A stretch of 64,000 nt of DNA from an uncultured archaeon (GCA_000965745.1 CP009479.1:940457-1004456); one strand, 5' to 3'. Shown: positions 33,429-42,538, counted from the stretch's first letter. The notes: a model not told the origin generated them from the letters alone. Numbers and translations: made by a program.

Positions 33429-34274
33429 ATGAGTTGGGGAAAATCTCCGGGAAGCCCGGATGTTCAGGAAGAAATTGACTGGAAAAGAAAGCAGACCCCT
33501 CCTGGAAAGAGGCTGGATGGACAGTATGCACTTGTAACTGGAGCATCCAGGGGCTTTGGTAGAACCATCGCACTTGCTCTTGCAGAAGAAGGGGCACATG
33601 TGGCAGTCAACTACAACAGGTCCAAGAATGACGCAGAGGAAGTCGTTAAGGAAATTCAGTCCAAGGGGGTCAAGGCCATAGCTGTCCAGGCAGACATAAG
33701 GGACAGGAAGCAGGTTATTGCAATGGCAGACAAGGTCTGGAGCGAATGGGGCCGACTCGACATTCTCATCAACAATGCCGGTGAGACTGCTGCAAGCATG
33801 CAGTCATGGAGAGACATGGATGATGAGATAATAGATGAAACACTTGACCTTGATGTGAAGGGAACATTGTACTGCCTTCACGAATTTGGAATGAGGATGC
33901 TGGACAAGCAGAAAGAGGGCACAATAGTCAACGTTGCATCAAATGTTATCGTAACAGGAAGCCCGAGATCACCAGTATATGCTGCTGCAAAATACGGAAT
34001 AATCGGTCTGACAAAATCATACGCACTGGCATTCGCGCCGTATGTAAGGGTAAACGCAATGGCACCGGGATACATGGATACCCCTTCCCTCAGATCCAGG
34101 AAGGACTGGACTGATGACAGAAGGCAGTTTATGGTCAGCCAGACGCCTCTGAGATCAATAGGCAAACCGGAAAACATAGCCTACACTGCAGTATTCCTGG
34201 CATCACAGGACTCTTTCCACATGACTGGAAACACGCTTCTCTGTGATGGCGGATTTGGAATGGTAGGAGCTTAA
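33429..34274 (+). CDS. Short-chain dehydrogenase/reductase (SDR)
   Basis: SDR of 281 residues with a 28-residue N-terminal extension before the cofactor motif ALVTGASRGFGRTIALALA. The basic NYNRSKNDAEEV after strand 2 favours NADP(H). INNAGETAASM, the serine in NVASNVIVTGS and the Tyr/Lys pair in SPVYAAAKYGIIGLTKSYA are the catalytic signs. The end NTLLCDGGFGMVG is typical of FabG-like enzymes. A TATA-like TTTTAAATAAC is about 35 nt before the ATG. It lies between the LeuA-like and M20 genes; partner and substrate unknown. Confidence 0.9.
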   Translation: MSWGKSPGSPDVQEEIDWKRKQTPPGKRLDGQYALVTGASRGFGRTIALALAEEGAHVAVNYNRSKNDAEEVVKEIQSKGVKAIAVQADIRDRKQVIAMADKVWSEWGRLDILINNAGETAASMQSWRDMDDEIIDETLDLDVKGTLYCLHEFGMRMLDKQKEGTIVNVASNVIVTGSPRSPVYAAAKYGIIGLTKSYALAFAPYVRVNAMAPGYMDTPSLRSRKDWTDDRRQFMVSQTPLRSIGKPENIAYTAVFLASQDSFHMTGNTLLCDGGFGMVGA

Positions 34275-34315
34275 CCCTTCTTTTTATTTTCTAATTTTTA
34301 CATCAGGTGAAAAAA

Positions 34316-35590
34316 ATGAGTGGAAAGCAAGGTACGGATATAGCAAACGCAATAGACAAAGAGTATCTGAAGCAGCTTGTGGTTGACATGGTCAACATAC
34401 CGAGCCCTACAGGCAATGAGCAGCAGATGGGCGAATATGTGGCCCAGAAGATGAAAGAGCTCGGGATGGACGTAATCTGGCAGGAGGTCGAAGAGGGAAG
34501 GCCGAATGTAATAGGCATTCTGAGAGGAGACGGGACAGGGCCGTCACTGGAATTCGACGGCCATCTGGATGTTTCGTTCACCGGAACGGAAGAATTCATG
34601 TCGGGTGGCGCCTCTGCGGCTACAGCATCAATAAGGGAAGTCAATGGAGAAGACTGGATATTCGGAGTAGGGAGCTTCAATATGAAAGGGGCTCTTGGAG
34701 CATACCTGGCGGCTGTCAAGGCAATTGTGGACTCAAAGATCAAGCTGAAGGGAGACCTCGTAATTTCTGCTACGTGCGGAGAGATCGAGGAAACACAGGT
34801 GGACGACTTCAAAGGAAAACAGTACAGAGGATATGGCGCTGGTGCCAAGTACGCAACATCGCACGGAGTCCTTCCGGATTATGCAGTTCTTGGAGAGCCA
34901 ACAGGGCTTAACCTGATGATTGGACACTTCGGGTCATTCTGGGTAAAACTTACAGCAAGGGGCGGCACTGTCGTTCACACCGCATGGTCCAGGGAAACGC
35001 TGAACAAGATAGAGCAGTTCAACAAGGTTGTGGATCGTGTATCTGCCTGGAAGAAGGAGTTTGCTGACAAGACTCCCTACAAAGGGTACAACGGAATCGT
35101 GAACATAGCTGCAATCAACGGTGGGAGGCCATGGAAAGGTTCCAGGACCCCGGAGTCTGTTTCCCTTTACATGGACATCAGGTATCCGCCCGACTGGACT
35201 GCAATGCAGGTAAAGACAGAGATCGAAAAAATGGTTGAGAAACTCAACAGCGAAGACCCGGAGCTGAACCTTGTTGCCCAGCCGTATGCCATAAACCCGC
35301 CTACGGAAGTGCCCGATGATGCAGAGATAGTGACTGCCGTAAGAAATGCACACAAGCAAATCCTCGGCAAGGAACCGGGAACAACCTATGAACTCTGGTA
35401 TTCCAACGCTCCAAGTTTCAATGCACTCGGAGCCAAAGCCATAAACTACGGGCCATCAGGGGCGAAGAGGATAGAGGGGCTTACTCTCTCTGACAAGGAC
35501 AGGGAATATATCAACGTAGACGACCTGTATCAGTGCACAAGGGTTTACTCACTTCTTGTATCTGATATTTGCATGAGAGAAAGAAACTAA
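34316..35590 (+). CDS. M20 family metallohydrolase (ArgE/DapE-like) with Asp-to-Asn change
   Basis: ArgE/DapE-type amide hydrolase, 424 residues. Metal-site motif 1 is LEFDGHLDVS (H83, D85), the catalytic glutamates are in ATCGEIEE (about 156), and a lid domain carries KLTARGGTVVHTAWSR. In motif 2, where M20 enzymes normally have an aspartate bridging the two metals (GxDMKGG), this protein reads GSFNMKGAL with N122. The ATG at 34316 is preceded by AGGTGA; a GTG three codons earlier is less likely. Probably acts on an N-acyl or N-carbamoyl amino acid. A hairpin terminator follows. Confidence 0.85.
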   Translation: MSGKQGTDIANAIDKEYLKQLVVDMVNIPSPTGNEQQMGEYVAQKMKELGMDVIWQEVEEGRPNVIGILRGDGTGPSLEFDGHLDVSFTGTEEFMSGGASAATASIREVNGEDWIFGVGSFNMKGALGAYLAAVKAIVDSKIKLKGDLVISATCGEIEETQVDDFKGKQYRGYGAGAKYATSHGVLPDYAVLGEPTGLNLMIGHFGSFWVKLTARGGTVVHTAWSRETLNKIEQFNKVVDRVSAWKKEFADKTPYKGYNGIVNIAAINGGRPWKGSRTPESVSLYMDIRYPPDWTAMQVKTEIEKMVEKLNSEDPELNLVAQPYAINPPTEVPDDAEIVTAVRNAHKQILGKEPGTTYELWYSNAPSFNALGAKAINYGPSGAKRIEGLTLSDKDREYINVDDLYQCTRVYSLLVSDICMRERN

Positions 35591-35605
35591 AGTCGCCAAA
35601 AAGGA

Positions 35606-35638
35606 GAGTTTTAGAAACTCCCAATTTTAATTTTTTTT
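35606..35638 (+). terminator. Hairpin plus T-run terminator after the M20 gene
   Basis: GAGTTT at 35606-35611 and AAACTC at 35615-35620 form a perfect stem with loop TAG, followed by TTTT and then eight T residues at 35631-35638. Confidence 0.5.
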
Positions 35639-35717
35639 CAATAAACCACAAAATACCTGTTTCTATGCATTGATATATAAACGGGACCTTATATGTAATA
35701 GTTCGAAATACGAAAGA

Positions 35718-35724
35718 TTATAAT
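35718..35724 (+). promoter_or_regulatory. TATA-like promoter element of MFS gene 35742
   Basis: TTATAAT lies about 21 nt before the ATG at 35742. Just ahead of it TTCGAAATACGAA (35702-35714) has inverted TTCG/CGAA arms that might bind a regulator. Confidence 0.4.
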
Positions 35725-35741
35725 GAAATCAGAATCTTTAT

Positions 35742-37154
35742 ATGGCAAGAATTCGTAAAACAGCCATGGTTGATGAACCTGAAAAAGTATCTGAGAAGGA
35801 ACTTAAGGAATTGGAGAAGGCCGCGAAAGAGGAAAGCGGCGGATACATAATATTCCTTCTTGTAGTTGTTTACTTGGGGTGGGGGTTAATCAATACAGAC
35901 TCGAATCTGATATTGATTCTTTCAGGTCCAATTTTGAGTGCTCTAGGGTTGACATTGCAGCAATTCTCGTACATTGTATCGGCAGGATTCGCTGCGAGTT
36001 TCGTCCTCAGTCTGTTTCTGGGTCCACTGGGGGACAAGTTTGGAAGAAGATTTGTGCTTCAGCTCACGCTTGTTGGGACTGCGTTCTTTTCGGTACTGCA
36101 GTACTTCATCAACAGCTTCCTGAGCTGGTTCGGCATCAGGCTGGGAGCAGGCGCTTTCACTGGTGGTGAATGGGGTGCAGGTGCTACGGCCCTTTCCGAG
36201 ACAGTCGACAAGAAGTACAGGGGTTTTGTCCTCTCAATAATGCAGTCGGGCTGGGTTTTTGGATATGGTCTGGCCAGTGTGATTTCACTGTTCGCAATAA
36301 CAACATTCGGGGCCGCAAACGGATGGAGGATTGCTTTCCTGTTCGCCTTCCTGCCTGCAGTTCTCGTGCTCGCATTGAGGTTCTATGTGAAGGACCCTGA
36401 AAGGTTCAAGCATCTGAAGGACGTCGCTGCGGCCAAGAAAAGCGGAGACCAGGCAGTCCTAGCTGACCTTCTTACAAGGCACAAGGTAGATATTGAAAAG
36501 ATCACCATGCCAAGCTACAGGCAGCTCTTCTCAAAGGATCTCGTGAGGATGACAATAGTACTTGCATTCTGGAACTTCATAACAACCGGGATAGCAATTA
36601 CATCCAACACCTTCCAGCCAACATACTTCGAAGCTCAGTACTCCTTCGACCAGGTAACAACAATGTTCCTGATTGTTTCATTTGCAGGAATAATCGGGTA
36701 TATCGCCAACGGTGTGCTCAACGATCGTATCGGTGCCAAGTACTCCATAATGATATTCGCTGCTATTGAGGTACTGGGCATACTCTTCCTGACATACTCA
36801 ACAACCAACATTGTGAACCTGTATATATTCTACATAATGTTCTTCCTCGCAGAAAACGGTCAGTTCTCTGGTCTGATAAGGATGAATACCGAGAATTTCC
36901 CCACGAGGGTCAGAGTTACAGGTGCAATATGGGGTGGGGCTTTCTGGAGCCTTGGACAGGCAGTGTGGCCGCTCATTTTCGGTCAGGCTCTTGCAGTATT
37001 CGGTGTTTTCTCTGCAACTGGGATAAATATAGGGGCGTTCAACAACGCATGGCTTTACGTTGAGGTATTTCCGGAGATAATTGCCATCATCATATTCTTC
37101 CTGGTCATGAAGAACACACCGCCAAGGAAGGAGCTCGAAGAGATCGCTGTTTAA
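35742..37154 (+). CDS. MFS transporter
   Basis: Major facilitator carrier, 470 residues and twelve helices, with a charged 32-residue cytoplasmic N-terminus (EKVSEKELKELEKAAKEESG). The loop 2-3 motif is FLGPLGDKFGRRFVLQL; the second-half repeat is GVLNDRIGAKYSIMIF; GAFTGGEWGAGATALSETVD resembles the helix 4 region of the AAHS/MHS sialate- and aromatic-acid-type carriers. NTENFPTRVRVTGAIWG after helix 10 is the usual sugar-porter-like element. Probable cargo is a carboxylate. It shares overall plan with the MFS gene at 46828, including the same ending K...ELE(A/E)IAV. Confidence 0.88.
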   Translation: MARIRKTAMVDEPEKVSEKELKELEKAAKEESGGYIIFLLVVVYLGWGLINTDSNLILILSGPILSALGLTLQQFSYIVSAGFAASFVLSLFLGPLGDKFGRRFVLQLTLVGTAFFSVLQYFINSFLSWFGIRLGAGAFTGGEWGAGATALSETVDKKYRGFVLSIMQSGWVFGYGLASVISLFAITTFGAANGWRIAFLFAFLPAVLVLALRFYVKDPERFKHLKDVAAAKKSGDQAVLADLLTRHKVDIEKITMPSYRQLFSKDLVRMTIVLAFWNFITTGIAITSNTFQPTYFEAQYSFDQVTTMFLIVSFAGIIGYIANGVLNDRIGAKYSIMIFAAIEVLGILFLTYSTTNIVNLYIFYIMFFLAENGQFSGLIRMNTENFPTRVRVTGAIWGGAFWSLGQAVWPLIFGQALAVFGVFSATGINIGAFNNAWLYVEVFPEIIAIIIFFLVMKNTPPRKELEEIAV

Positions 37155-37221
37155 GTTTTGGAAAACCAAAACACCATTTATTTTTTAACTTACCTCTGAT
37201 TATAGCGAAGGAGTTGTACAG

Positions 37222-38001
37222 ATGAGCGATGACGGGAAAGAGATAATTTTCAAGGTACAGGGGAACTGCATAATAGTCGAGATAAACAGGCCCGAGAAGA
37301 ACAATGTGCTGAACAATGAAATCAGGAAAGAGATCGTGGATTTTCTTGAAAAGTACAGGGAGGACGGGAAGATCAAGAGTGTCATATTTACAAGCAACGG
37401 CAAGAATTTCAGCGCCGGTGCAGACTTAAACAACCTTCTGTCACTGGATGAGACTTCTGTAAAGGAATATACAGGATTCGTGAAGTATTTTCTCGAATTT
37501 ATACAGAATTACCCAAAGGTTACAATCGGTGCTGTTCATGGAATAGCAGTTGGGGGCGGTGTCGAACTTCTTCTTGCTCTCGATCTTGCAATTGCAACTG
37601 AAGATGCGAGATTCGGCCAGACTGAGCTTAACGTCGGCCTTATTCCAGGAGGCGGAGGAACACAGAGGCTTCCAAGGGCAGTCGGTGTAAGGAAGGCAAG
37701 GGAAATGATTTTCACAGGAAGGCTTATCAAAGCAGATGAAGCCTACCAGTATGGCCTTGTCAACAGGATAGTTCCAGAGGAGTCGCTGATGGATGAAGCC
37801 CTGAAACTTGCTGAAAGAATCGGCGAAAAGAGCTCGTTGTCAATTGCATTGGCAAAGAAGGCAATCAACGATCAATGGGCACCGTTAACCAACTCATTCG
37901 ACCTGGAATCGCAGCTTTATGCAAGGATACTTCTTGAAGACGACGGAAAAGAAGGCATAAGAGCGTTTCTGGAAAAGAGAAAACCAAACTACAGGGATTG
38001 A
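37222..38001 (+). CDS. Enoyl-CoA hydratase/isomerase family protein
   Basis: Crotonase-fold enzyme, 259 residues. The oxyanion-hole strands are FSAGADLNNLL (about 58-68) and VHGIAVGGGVELLLALDLAI; the second catalytic acid is expected in FGQTELNVGLIPGGGGTQRL, where glutamate is present as in true hydratases. GLVNRIVPEESL is the usual following motif. It hydrates enoyl-CoA thioesters in beta-oxidation-like routes. It stands alone, convergent with the MaoC-fold gene, which belongs to another hydratase fold; no thiolase, acyl-CoA dehydrogenase or CoA ligase is in the window. Confidence 0.9.
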   Translation: MSDDGKEIIFKVQGNCIIVEINRPEKNNVLNNEIRKEIVDFLEKYREDGKIKSVIFTSNGKNFSAGADLNNLLSLDETSVKEYTGFVKYFLEFIQNYPKVTIGAVHGIAVGGGVELLLALDLAIATEDARFGQTELNVGLIPGGGGTQRLPRAVGVRKAREMIFTGRLIKADEAYQYGLVNRIVPEESLMDEALKLAERIGEKSSLSIALAKKAINDQWAPLTNSFDLESQLYARILLEDDGKEGIRAFLEKRKPNYRD

Positions 38002-38022
38002 AAAATAAAAACAGTGGTAAAT

Positions 38023-38454
38023 CTACTGTTTCTTTACCATTATAGTGTGCTCTACTTCCATGACTTTATCGCCATTCTGGTTGAAGACATCTGAATGTAG
38101 GGTAACTATTCCGTCTTCCTGCCTTTCTCTTTTTTCCTTGACGGTGGATTCACAGGTTATTGTATCCCCTATCTTTACGCTCTTTTTTGCCTTGAAGCTC
38201 GATCCAAGAAGGGCCACGAACCCCTTCTCAAACGGAGCGCTTGGAAACAGATAAATCAAGCCTGTAGCCATTGAGGCAGTCAGATACCCTGGCGCAATCC
38301 TGCCGCCGAATGAAGTTTTACTTGAAAATTCTTCATCAAGAAACAGGGAGTTATGAGCGCCGGTCATGGTTGAGAAGAGAACTATGTCTGCTTCTGTGAT
38401 GGTTCTGCCCTTGGACTTCTCCTTGAAATCATCCGTAAACTCTTCAAAATACAT
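38023..38454 (-). CDS. MaoC-like hot-dog fold protein lacking the catalytic dyad
   Basis: MaoC/(R)-hydratase-like protein, 143 residues, one hot-dog domain. The hydratase motif region is GRTITEADIVLFSTMTGAHN and then SLFLDEEFSSKTSFGGRIAP. In active (R)-specific hydratases this reads TGDxNPxHxD with the Asp-His pair essential; here those positions are A33 and F38. The rest, including IGDTITCESTVKEKRE, is standard. It may have another role such as thioesterase, binding protein or a dehydratase using other residues. The frame is open 37 codons upstream to a TGA but has no start codon there. Confidence 0.8.
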   Translation of the reverse strand: MYFEEFTDDFKEKSKGRTITEADIVLFSTMTGAHNSLFLDEEFSSKTSFGGRIAPGYLTASMATGLIYLFPSAPFEKGFVALLGSSFKAKKSVKIGDTITCESTVKEKRERQEDGIVTLHSDVFNQNGDKVMEVEHTIMVKKQ

Positions 38455-38700
38455 TATGGAAGAATGGTCAGGAATGATAATAGCTTTTCCGGTACCAGCT
38501 GTTGCATTGATGGCCTGTGAGGCAAGAGCATCCCAAGGACGCTCTGTACATCTGTCAGGCTGTCGGAATACAAGTCAGGGATCGAACCACTCAAAAAAAC
38601 CCCATTCCAAAAAAGGGAAATGCCAATTCTGGAACTCAATGATATAATAATCGAACGGAATCAATACACTAACCACTGCTTATTAGCACCTGGGACTGAA
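38455..38700. other. Gap between the MaoC-fold gene and the molybdenum hydroxylase operon
   Basis: About 250 bases without a convincing gene. A frame in phase with the MaoC-fold gene is open for 37 codons (ending GTGKAIIIPDHSS) but begins after a TGA with no start; a short 61-codon frame on the same strand has no recognisable product. AAAAAACCCCATTCCAAAAAAGG near 38595-38620 is A/C-rich. It could hold a decayed gene end; nothing else is visible. Confidence 0.4.
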
Positions 38701-38710
38701 AAATATTTTA
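38701..38710 (+). promoter_or_regulatory. TATA-like promoter of the molybdenum hydroxylase operon
   Basis: AAATATTTTA is centred about 28 nt before the ATG at 38733 and no Shine-Dalgarno is present, consistent with a leaderless first gene of a four-gene transcript. Confidence 0.5.
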
Positions 38711-38732
38711 ACAGCAAAGGACATTCCATACT

Positions 38733-39596
38733 ATGAGACCTAGACCTTTTTTGCTTCATAGGCCTAATACACTCAAGGAGGCTTCTGAATTGCTTTATTC
38801 CCACGAAGACGCGAAGCCCCTTGCAGGTGGACAGAGCCTTATTCCAATGATGAAGCTCAGAATTTATTCACCAGAGGAAATTGTAATGATCGGCCATCTT
38901 CCGGAGATGCAGCCCGGGGTTAAGCAGGAAGGCAGCACCATTGTGATTAATTCTATGACTACGCATGATATGGTGCACCATAACGAACTTATATCGGAGT
39001 ACCTCCCCGTTCTCTCAGAGGCTGCGGCGGCAATCGCCGACCAGCAGATCAGAAACAGGGGGACAATAGGCGGAAACATAGCCCACGGTGACCCCTCAAC
39101 AAACCTGTCGGCGGCACTCCTTGCTCTCGATGCAAAAGTTCTTGCCAGCGGAAAGGACGGGCAGAGGGAAATCCCCATCGACGAATTTTTCCTTGATCTC
39201 TTCACAACAGCTCTAGAGCCCGGTGAAATAATTACGGGATTCAAGGTTGACATACCTAAAAATTCCAGGCAGAAATTCATGAAAATAACGCGCTCGGACA
39301 CTGCATTCCCGCTGGCTTTCGTTGCGGTGAACATCCAGCTTTCAGATGGTGTAGTGAAGGACGCCAGGATAGGACTTGGAGTTGCTGCCCCCACACCCAT
39401 AAGGGCTACTGAAGCTGAGGAATACCTGAAAAACAAGCAGCTCAACCAGGAAACTATTCTCAAGACTGCAGAAATGGCAACAAAGGATCTTGAGCCTCCG
39501 GGAGATGTTCATGCGTCTCCTGAGTACAGGAAGAACCTGCTCAATGTATTAATGAAAAGATGTCTCAACTCACTTTTGGAGGAGGTGAAACAATGA
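38733..39596 (+). CDS. Molybdenum hydroxylase FAD-binding subunit (CoxM/CutM-like)
   Basis: Medium subunit of a xanthine-dehydrogenase-family enzyme, 287 residues, carrying FAD between the FeS subunit and the external acceptor. FAD motifs are [15 protein letters not shown] (about 30-45, the AGGxSLxPxMKxR motif) and [20 protein letters not shown] (about 108-127, the TIGG motif). The C-terminal CO dehydrogenase flavoprotein domain ends in [14 protein letters not shown]-like sequence ([14 protein letters not shown]). First gene of the operon; its stop overlaps the start of the FeS subunit gene (ATGA). Confidence 0.93.
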   Translation: MRPRPFLLHRPNTLKEASELLYSHEDAKPLAGGQSLIPMMKLRIYSPEEIVMIGHLPEMQPGVKQEGSTIVINSMTTHDMVHHNELISEYLPVLSEAAAAIADQQIRNRGTIGGNIAHGDPSTNLSAALLALDAKVLASGKDGQREIPIDEFFLDLFTTALEPGEIITGFKVDIPKNSRQKFMKITRSDTAFPLAFVAVNIQLSDGVVKDARIGLGVAAPTPIRATEAEEYLKNKQLNQETILKTAEMATKDLEPPGDVHASPEYRKNLLNVLMKRCLNSLLEEVKQ

Positions 39597-40087
39597 TGGA
39601 AGGTTTGGTAAAAGTTTCAATTGATATTAACGGCAAGAAATACACGGATGATGTTGAACCGAGATTGCTTCTCGTGGATTTCATAAGGGATATTGCAAGG
39701 CTGAAAGGAACACACATCGGTTGTGATACCACAAGCTGTGGTGCTTGCACGATTCTCATCGACGGGATGTCAGTGAAGTCCTGCACAATGTTTGCAGTGG
39801 AAGCAGATGGCAGAAAGATACAGACAGTGGAGTCCCTGGCGACAGACGACAAGCTCCATCCCCTGCAGGAAGCTTTCTGGGAGCATCACGCACTCCAGTG
39901 CGGCTACTGCACACCCGGGATGCTGATGTCATCAACATTCCTGCTTAGCAGGAACAGCGACCCTACAGAGGAGGAAATCAGGGAAGGAATTGCAGGAAAC
40001 ATTTGCAGATGCACAGGATATATAAACATCATAAAAGCAGTAAAGGACGCAGCAGGTAAGATAAACGCCGGAAAGGAGACGGAGTGA
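39593..40087 (+). CDS. Molybdenum hydroxylase [2Fe-2S] subunit (CoxS/CutS-like)
   Basis: Small electron-transfer subunit, 164 residues with two [2Fe-2S] clusters. The plant-ferredoxin-type cluster is bound by [15 protein letters not shown] plus a later SC (KSCTMF); the second cluster, in the all-helical domain, by [11 protein letters not shown] and GNICRCTGY. This arrangement is standard. The ATG at 39593 has GGAGGTGAAACA directly before it and overlaps the stop of the FAD subunit gene; the upstream start at 39560 is rejected. It passes electrons from the molybdenum subunit to FAD. Confidence 0.94.
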   Translation: MMEGLVKVSIDINGKKYTDDVEPRLLLVDFIRDIARLKGTHIGCDTTSCGACTILIDGMSVKSCTMFAVEADGRKIQTVESLATDDKLHPLQEAFWEHHALQCGYCTPGMLMSSTFLLSRNSDPTEEEIREGIAGNICRCTGYINIIKAVKDAAGKINAGKETE

Positions 40088-40093
40088 TCCCGG

Positions 40094-42526
40094 ATGCCTC
40101 AAAAGGCTGAGTTGGTTGTAGAGAAAGCACCCGAAACAACGGCGGCTTTCAAGTACATGGGTACGCCCGTCAAAGTAGCAGAGGACTTGATTCCTCTGCA
40201 GGGAAAGGGCCAGTATCTGGATGATGTGGAGATTCCCGGGACACTTTACATGGCGTACACCCTGTCTCCATACGGGCATGCAAAGATCAAGAAAATAGAC
40301 ACCAGCAAGTGCCTGGAACTGCCGGGTGTTCATTACGTGCTCACAGGGGAAGAACTGAAGGCAAACATGGATCCTTACATGCAGATCGCCCCACCACCAT
40401 CTGGAAACCTGAAGGACTACCCGCTTGCGGTGGACAAAGTAAGGTACTACGGTGAACCGGTGGCAGCGGTAGTTGCTTCTAACGCATACATTGCCGAAGA
40501 TGCAGCTGAGCTTGTGGATGTTGAATACGAACCCCTTCCGGTGGTGACTGATGCTGAAGATGCTCTCAAAGAAGGGTCACCTGTTCTCCACGACTCGGTT
40601 GGGAACAACCTGGTCTGGAGAGGTGTCTGGGATCTTGGCGATGCAGAAAAGGCGCTGAAGGAAGCAGATTATGTTGTTGAGGATACGGTTAAGACTCACA
40701 GGTATGCTGCAGTCCCGCTTGAAACCAGCGGAGTGCTGGCAACATACGACCAGAGTGTTGACACCATAACAGTATACAGTGTAAACCAGATGCCCATGTT
40801 CTCGCTCCCAATCATCTGTGGAGCCCTGAGGATGCCACCGTCAAAATTCAGGATGATTCTCCCCCCAAACGTAGGTGGAGCATTCGGTGGAAAGATCATC
40901 AACTTCACGCACATTACAGTGGTAGCATATCTGTCAAAATTGCTGAAAGCCCCTGTGAAGTACGTGGAGAACAGGTCAGAGAACATAATGTCCGGAACGC
41001 ACAATAATGAGAGAATTTTCCATGTGAAACTCGCGGTCAGGAAAGATGGACGTGTGACAGGGGCATACATGAAGGCTGTGGACAATTGTGGGGCTTACCC
41101 AAGATATGAGCCTGCAGGAGCTGTAATCTGGGCTCAGGTTGTACCGGGCATCTACGACGTCCAGAACGTCTACGTTGATTTTAGCCAGGCAACAACGAAC
41201 AAAGGCCCGACAGGGCCTGTGAGGGGTTATTCGAGAATACAGCACAATTTCATGTGGGAAAGGATGATGAACCGTGTTGCGCAGAAGCTTAACATGGATC
41301 CGGCTGAAGTAAGAAGACTCAACCTCATCAAGGCCGAGCAGATGCCTTACGAGGGACCTTCGAGGACTATATATGATGGAGGGGACTACCACAAGGCCTT
41401 TGACACTCTCCTTGACACCATTGAGTACGGAAAGTGGAGAGAGAAGCAGAAAGAGGCGAGAAAACAAGGAAAACTCATAGGAATAGGCCTCTCTGCGGTC
41501 ATTGACTCAGGGGCAAACAATTTCGCGCAGGTTAAGATCATAAATCCGCACTTTCCAGCCTCAGGAAGCATGGAAGTGGGCCTGGTTATGATCGACCAGT
41601 TCGGAACACTGGTCGCCAGGACTGGAACTACAGACCAGGGGCAGTCCCATGCAACAACCTTCGGCCAGATAGTTTCAGAAGTGTTCAACACGGGCCCTGA
41701 GAATGTGGTTTTCCAGCAGGGTTTTGACTCAATAAGCAACGTTTGGGCGGCATTCTCAGGAGCGTATGCAAGCAGAAGCGCAGTAATGGCTGGAACAGCA
41801 CTTTACTATGCTGCAATTAGGCTTAAGGAAAAGGTTCTTACAATAGCAGCCCACGCTCTTGGAGAGCTCGAATCAGACCTTGAAGCGAAGGACGCCGCCG
41901 TTGTGAGCATGAAGACTGACAAGAAACTTCCTCTCGGGGATATTGCCACCCTAGCCTGGCTTGACGTGAACAAGCTTCCAGAAGACATGGAGCCGGGTCT
42001 GGTCAGCTATGCAGTCTACAAGCCGGACTTTACATACAATATGCCTGATGAAAAGAAGAGGGTCAACAACACCCTGACCTATTCATATGCAATACACGGA
42101 ACAGTCGTGGAAGTTGATCCTGAAACTTACGAGATGAAGATACTGAAGCATGGTGTTGTTTCAGATCCGGGTTTCATGATCAACCCGCTGGTTGTCGAAG
42201 GCCAGGAGATGGGTGCAACACTTCACGGAATAAGTGCTGCCCTGATGGAAAATCTTGAGTACGATGAAGATGGAATACTCTTGACATCCAACTTCTGGGA
42301 CTATCTTGTAGCAGGGGCGAAGCACATGCCAGACATAGACATGAAAACAATAGTAACAAGATCCACCAGTTCAGTTCTCGGTGTGAGAGGGGTCGGAGAA
42401 GGTGGAGGAGGACCGATAGGTTCAATAGTGAATGCTGTGGAGGACGCTCTTCAGCCACTCGGAATAAAGCTATTAAGCTCCAACCTATCTGCAAACGAGT
42501 TATATTCCAAGGCCAACAAAAAATGA
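40094..42526 (+). CDS. Molybdenum hydroxylase large subunit (xanthine dehydrogenase family)
   Basis: Molybdopterin-cytosine-dinucleotide-type catalytic subunit, 810 residues. The N-terminal Ald_Xan_dh_C domain starts GKGQYLDDVEIPGTLYMAY; the cofactor region has GGAFGGKI, TDQGQSHATT and, near the C-terminus, GVRGVGEGGGGPIGSIVNAV with the catalytic glutamate. The active-site loop reads TGPVRGYSRIQ, neither AYxCSFR of CO dehydrogenase form I nor AYRGAGR of form II. It is therefore an aldehyde or N-heteroaromatic hydroxylase of unknown substrate, not a CO dehydrogenase. It follows the FeS subunit after 6 bases. No maturation genes (coxD/E/F or mocA) are in the window. Confidence 0.9.
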   Translation: MPQKAELVVEKAPETTAAFKYMGTPVKVAEDLIPLQGKGQYLDDVEIPGTLYMAYTLSPYGHAKIKKIDTSKCLELPGVHYVLTGEELKANMDPYMQIAPPPSGNLKDYPLAVDKVRYYGEPVAAVVASNAYIAEDAAELVDVEYEPLPVVTDAEDALKEGSPVLHDSVGNNLVWRGVWDLGDAEKALKEADYVVEDTVKTHRYAAVPLETSGVLATYDQSVDTITVYSVNQMPMFSLPIICGALRMPPSKFRMILPPNVGGAFGGKIINFTHITVVAYLSKLLKAPVKYVENRSENIMSGTHNNERIFHVKLAVRKDGRVTGAYMKAVDNCGAYPRYEPAGAVIWAQVVPGIYDVQNVYVDFSQATTNKGPTGPVRGYSRIQHNFMWERMMNRVAQKLNMDPAEVRRLNLIKAEQMPYEGPSRTIYDGGDYHKAFDTLLDTIEYGKWREKQKEARKQGKLIGIGLSAVIDSGANNFAQVKIINPHFPASGSMEVGLVMIDQFGTLVARTGTTDQGQSHATTFGQIVSEVFNTGPENVVFQQGFDSISNVWAAFSGAYASRSAVMAGTALYYAAIRLKEKVLTIAAHALGELESDLEAKDAAVVSMKTDKKLPLGDIATLAWLDVNKLPEDMEPGLVSYAVYKPDFTYNMPDEKKRVNNTLTYSYAIHGTVVEVDPETYEMKILKHGVVSDPGFMINPLVVEGQEMGATLHGISAALMENLEYDEDGILLTSNFWDYLVAGAKHMPDIDMKTIVTRSTSSVLGVRGVGEGGGGPIGSIVNAVEDALQPLGIKLLSSNLSANELYSKANKK

Positions 42527-42538
42527 GGTGAAAAAAGA

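Noticed and set aside
38454-38639. 61-codon frame upstream of the MaoC-fold gene
   Set aside because: No family resemblance, no Shine-Dalgarno or TATA element, and low-complexity start; treated as chance.
40094-42526. Labelling the molybdenum hydroxylase as carbon monoxide dehydrogenase
   Set aside because: The active-site loop lacks both the AYxCSFR and AYRGAGR sequences, so CO oxidation is not supported.
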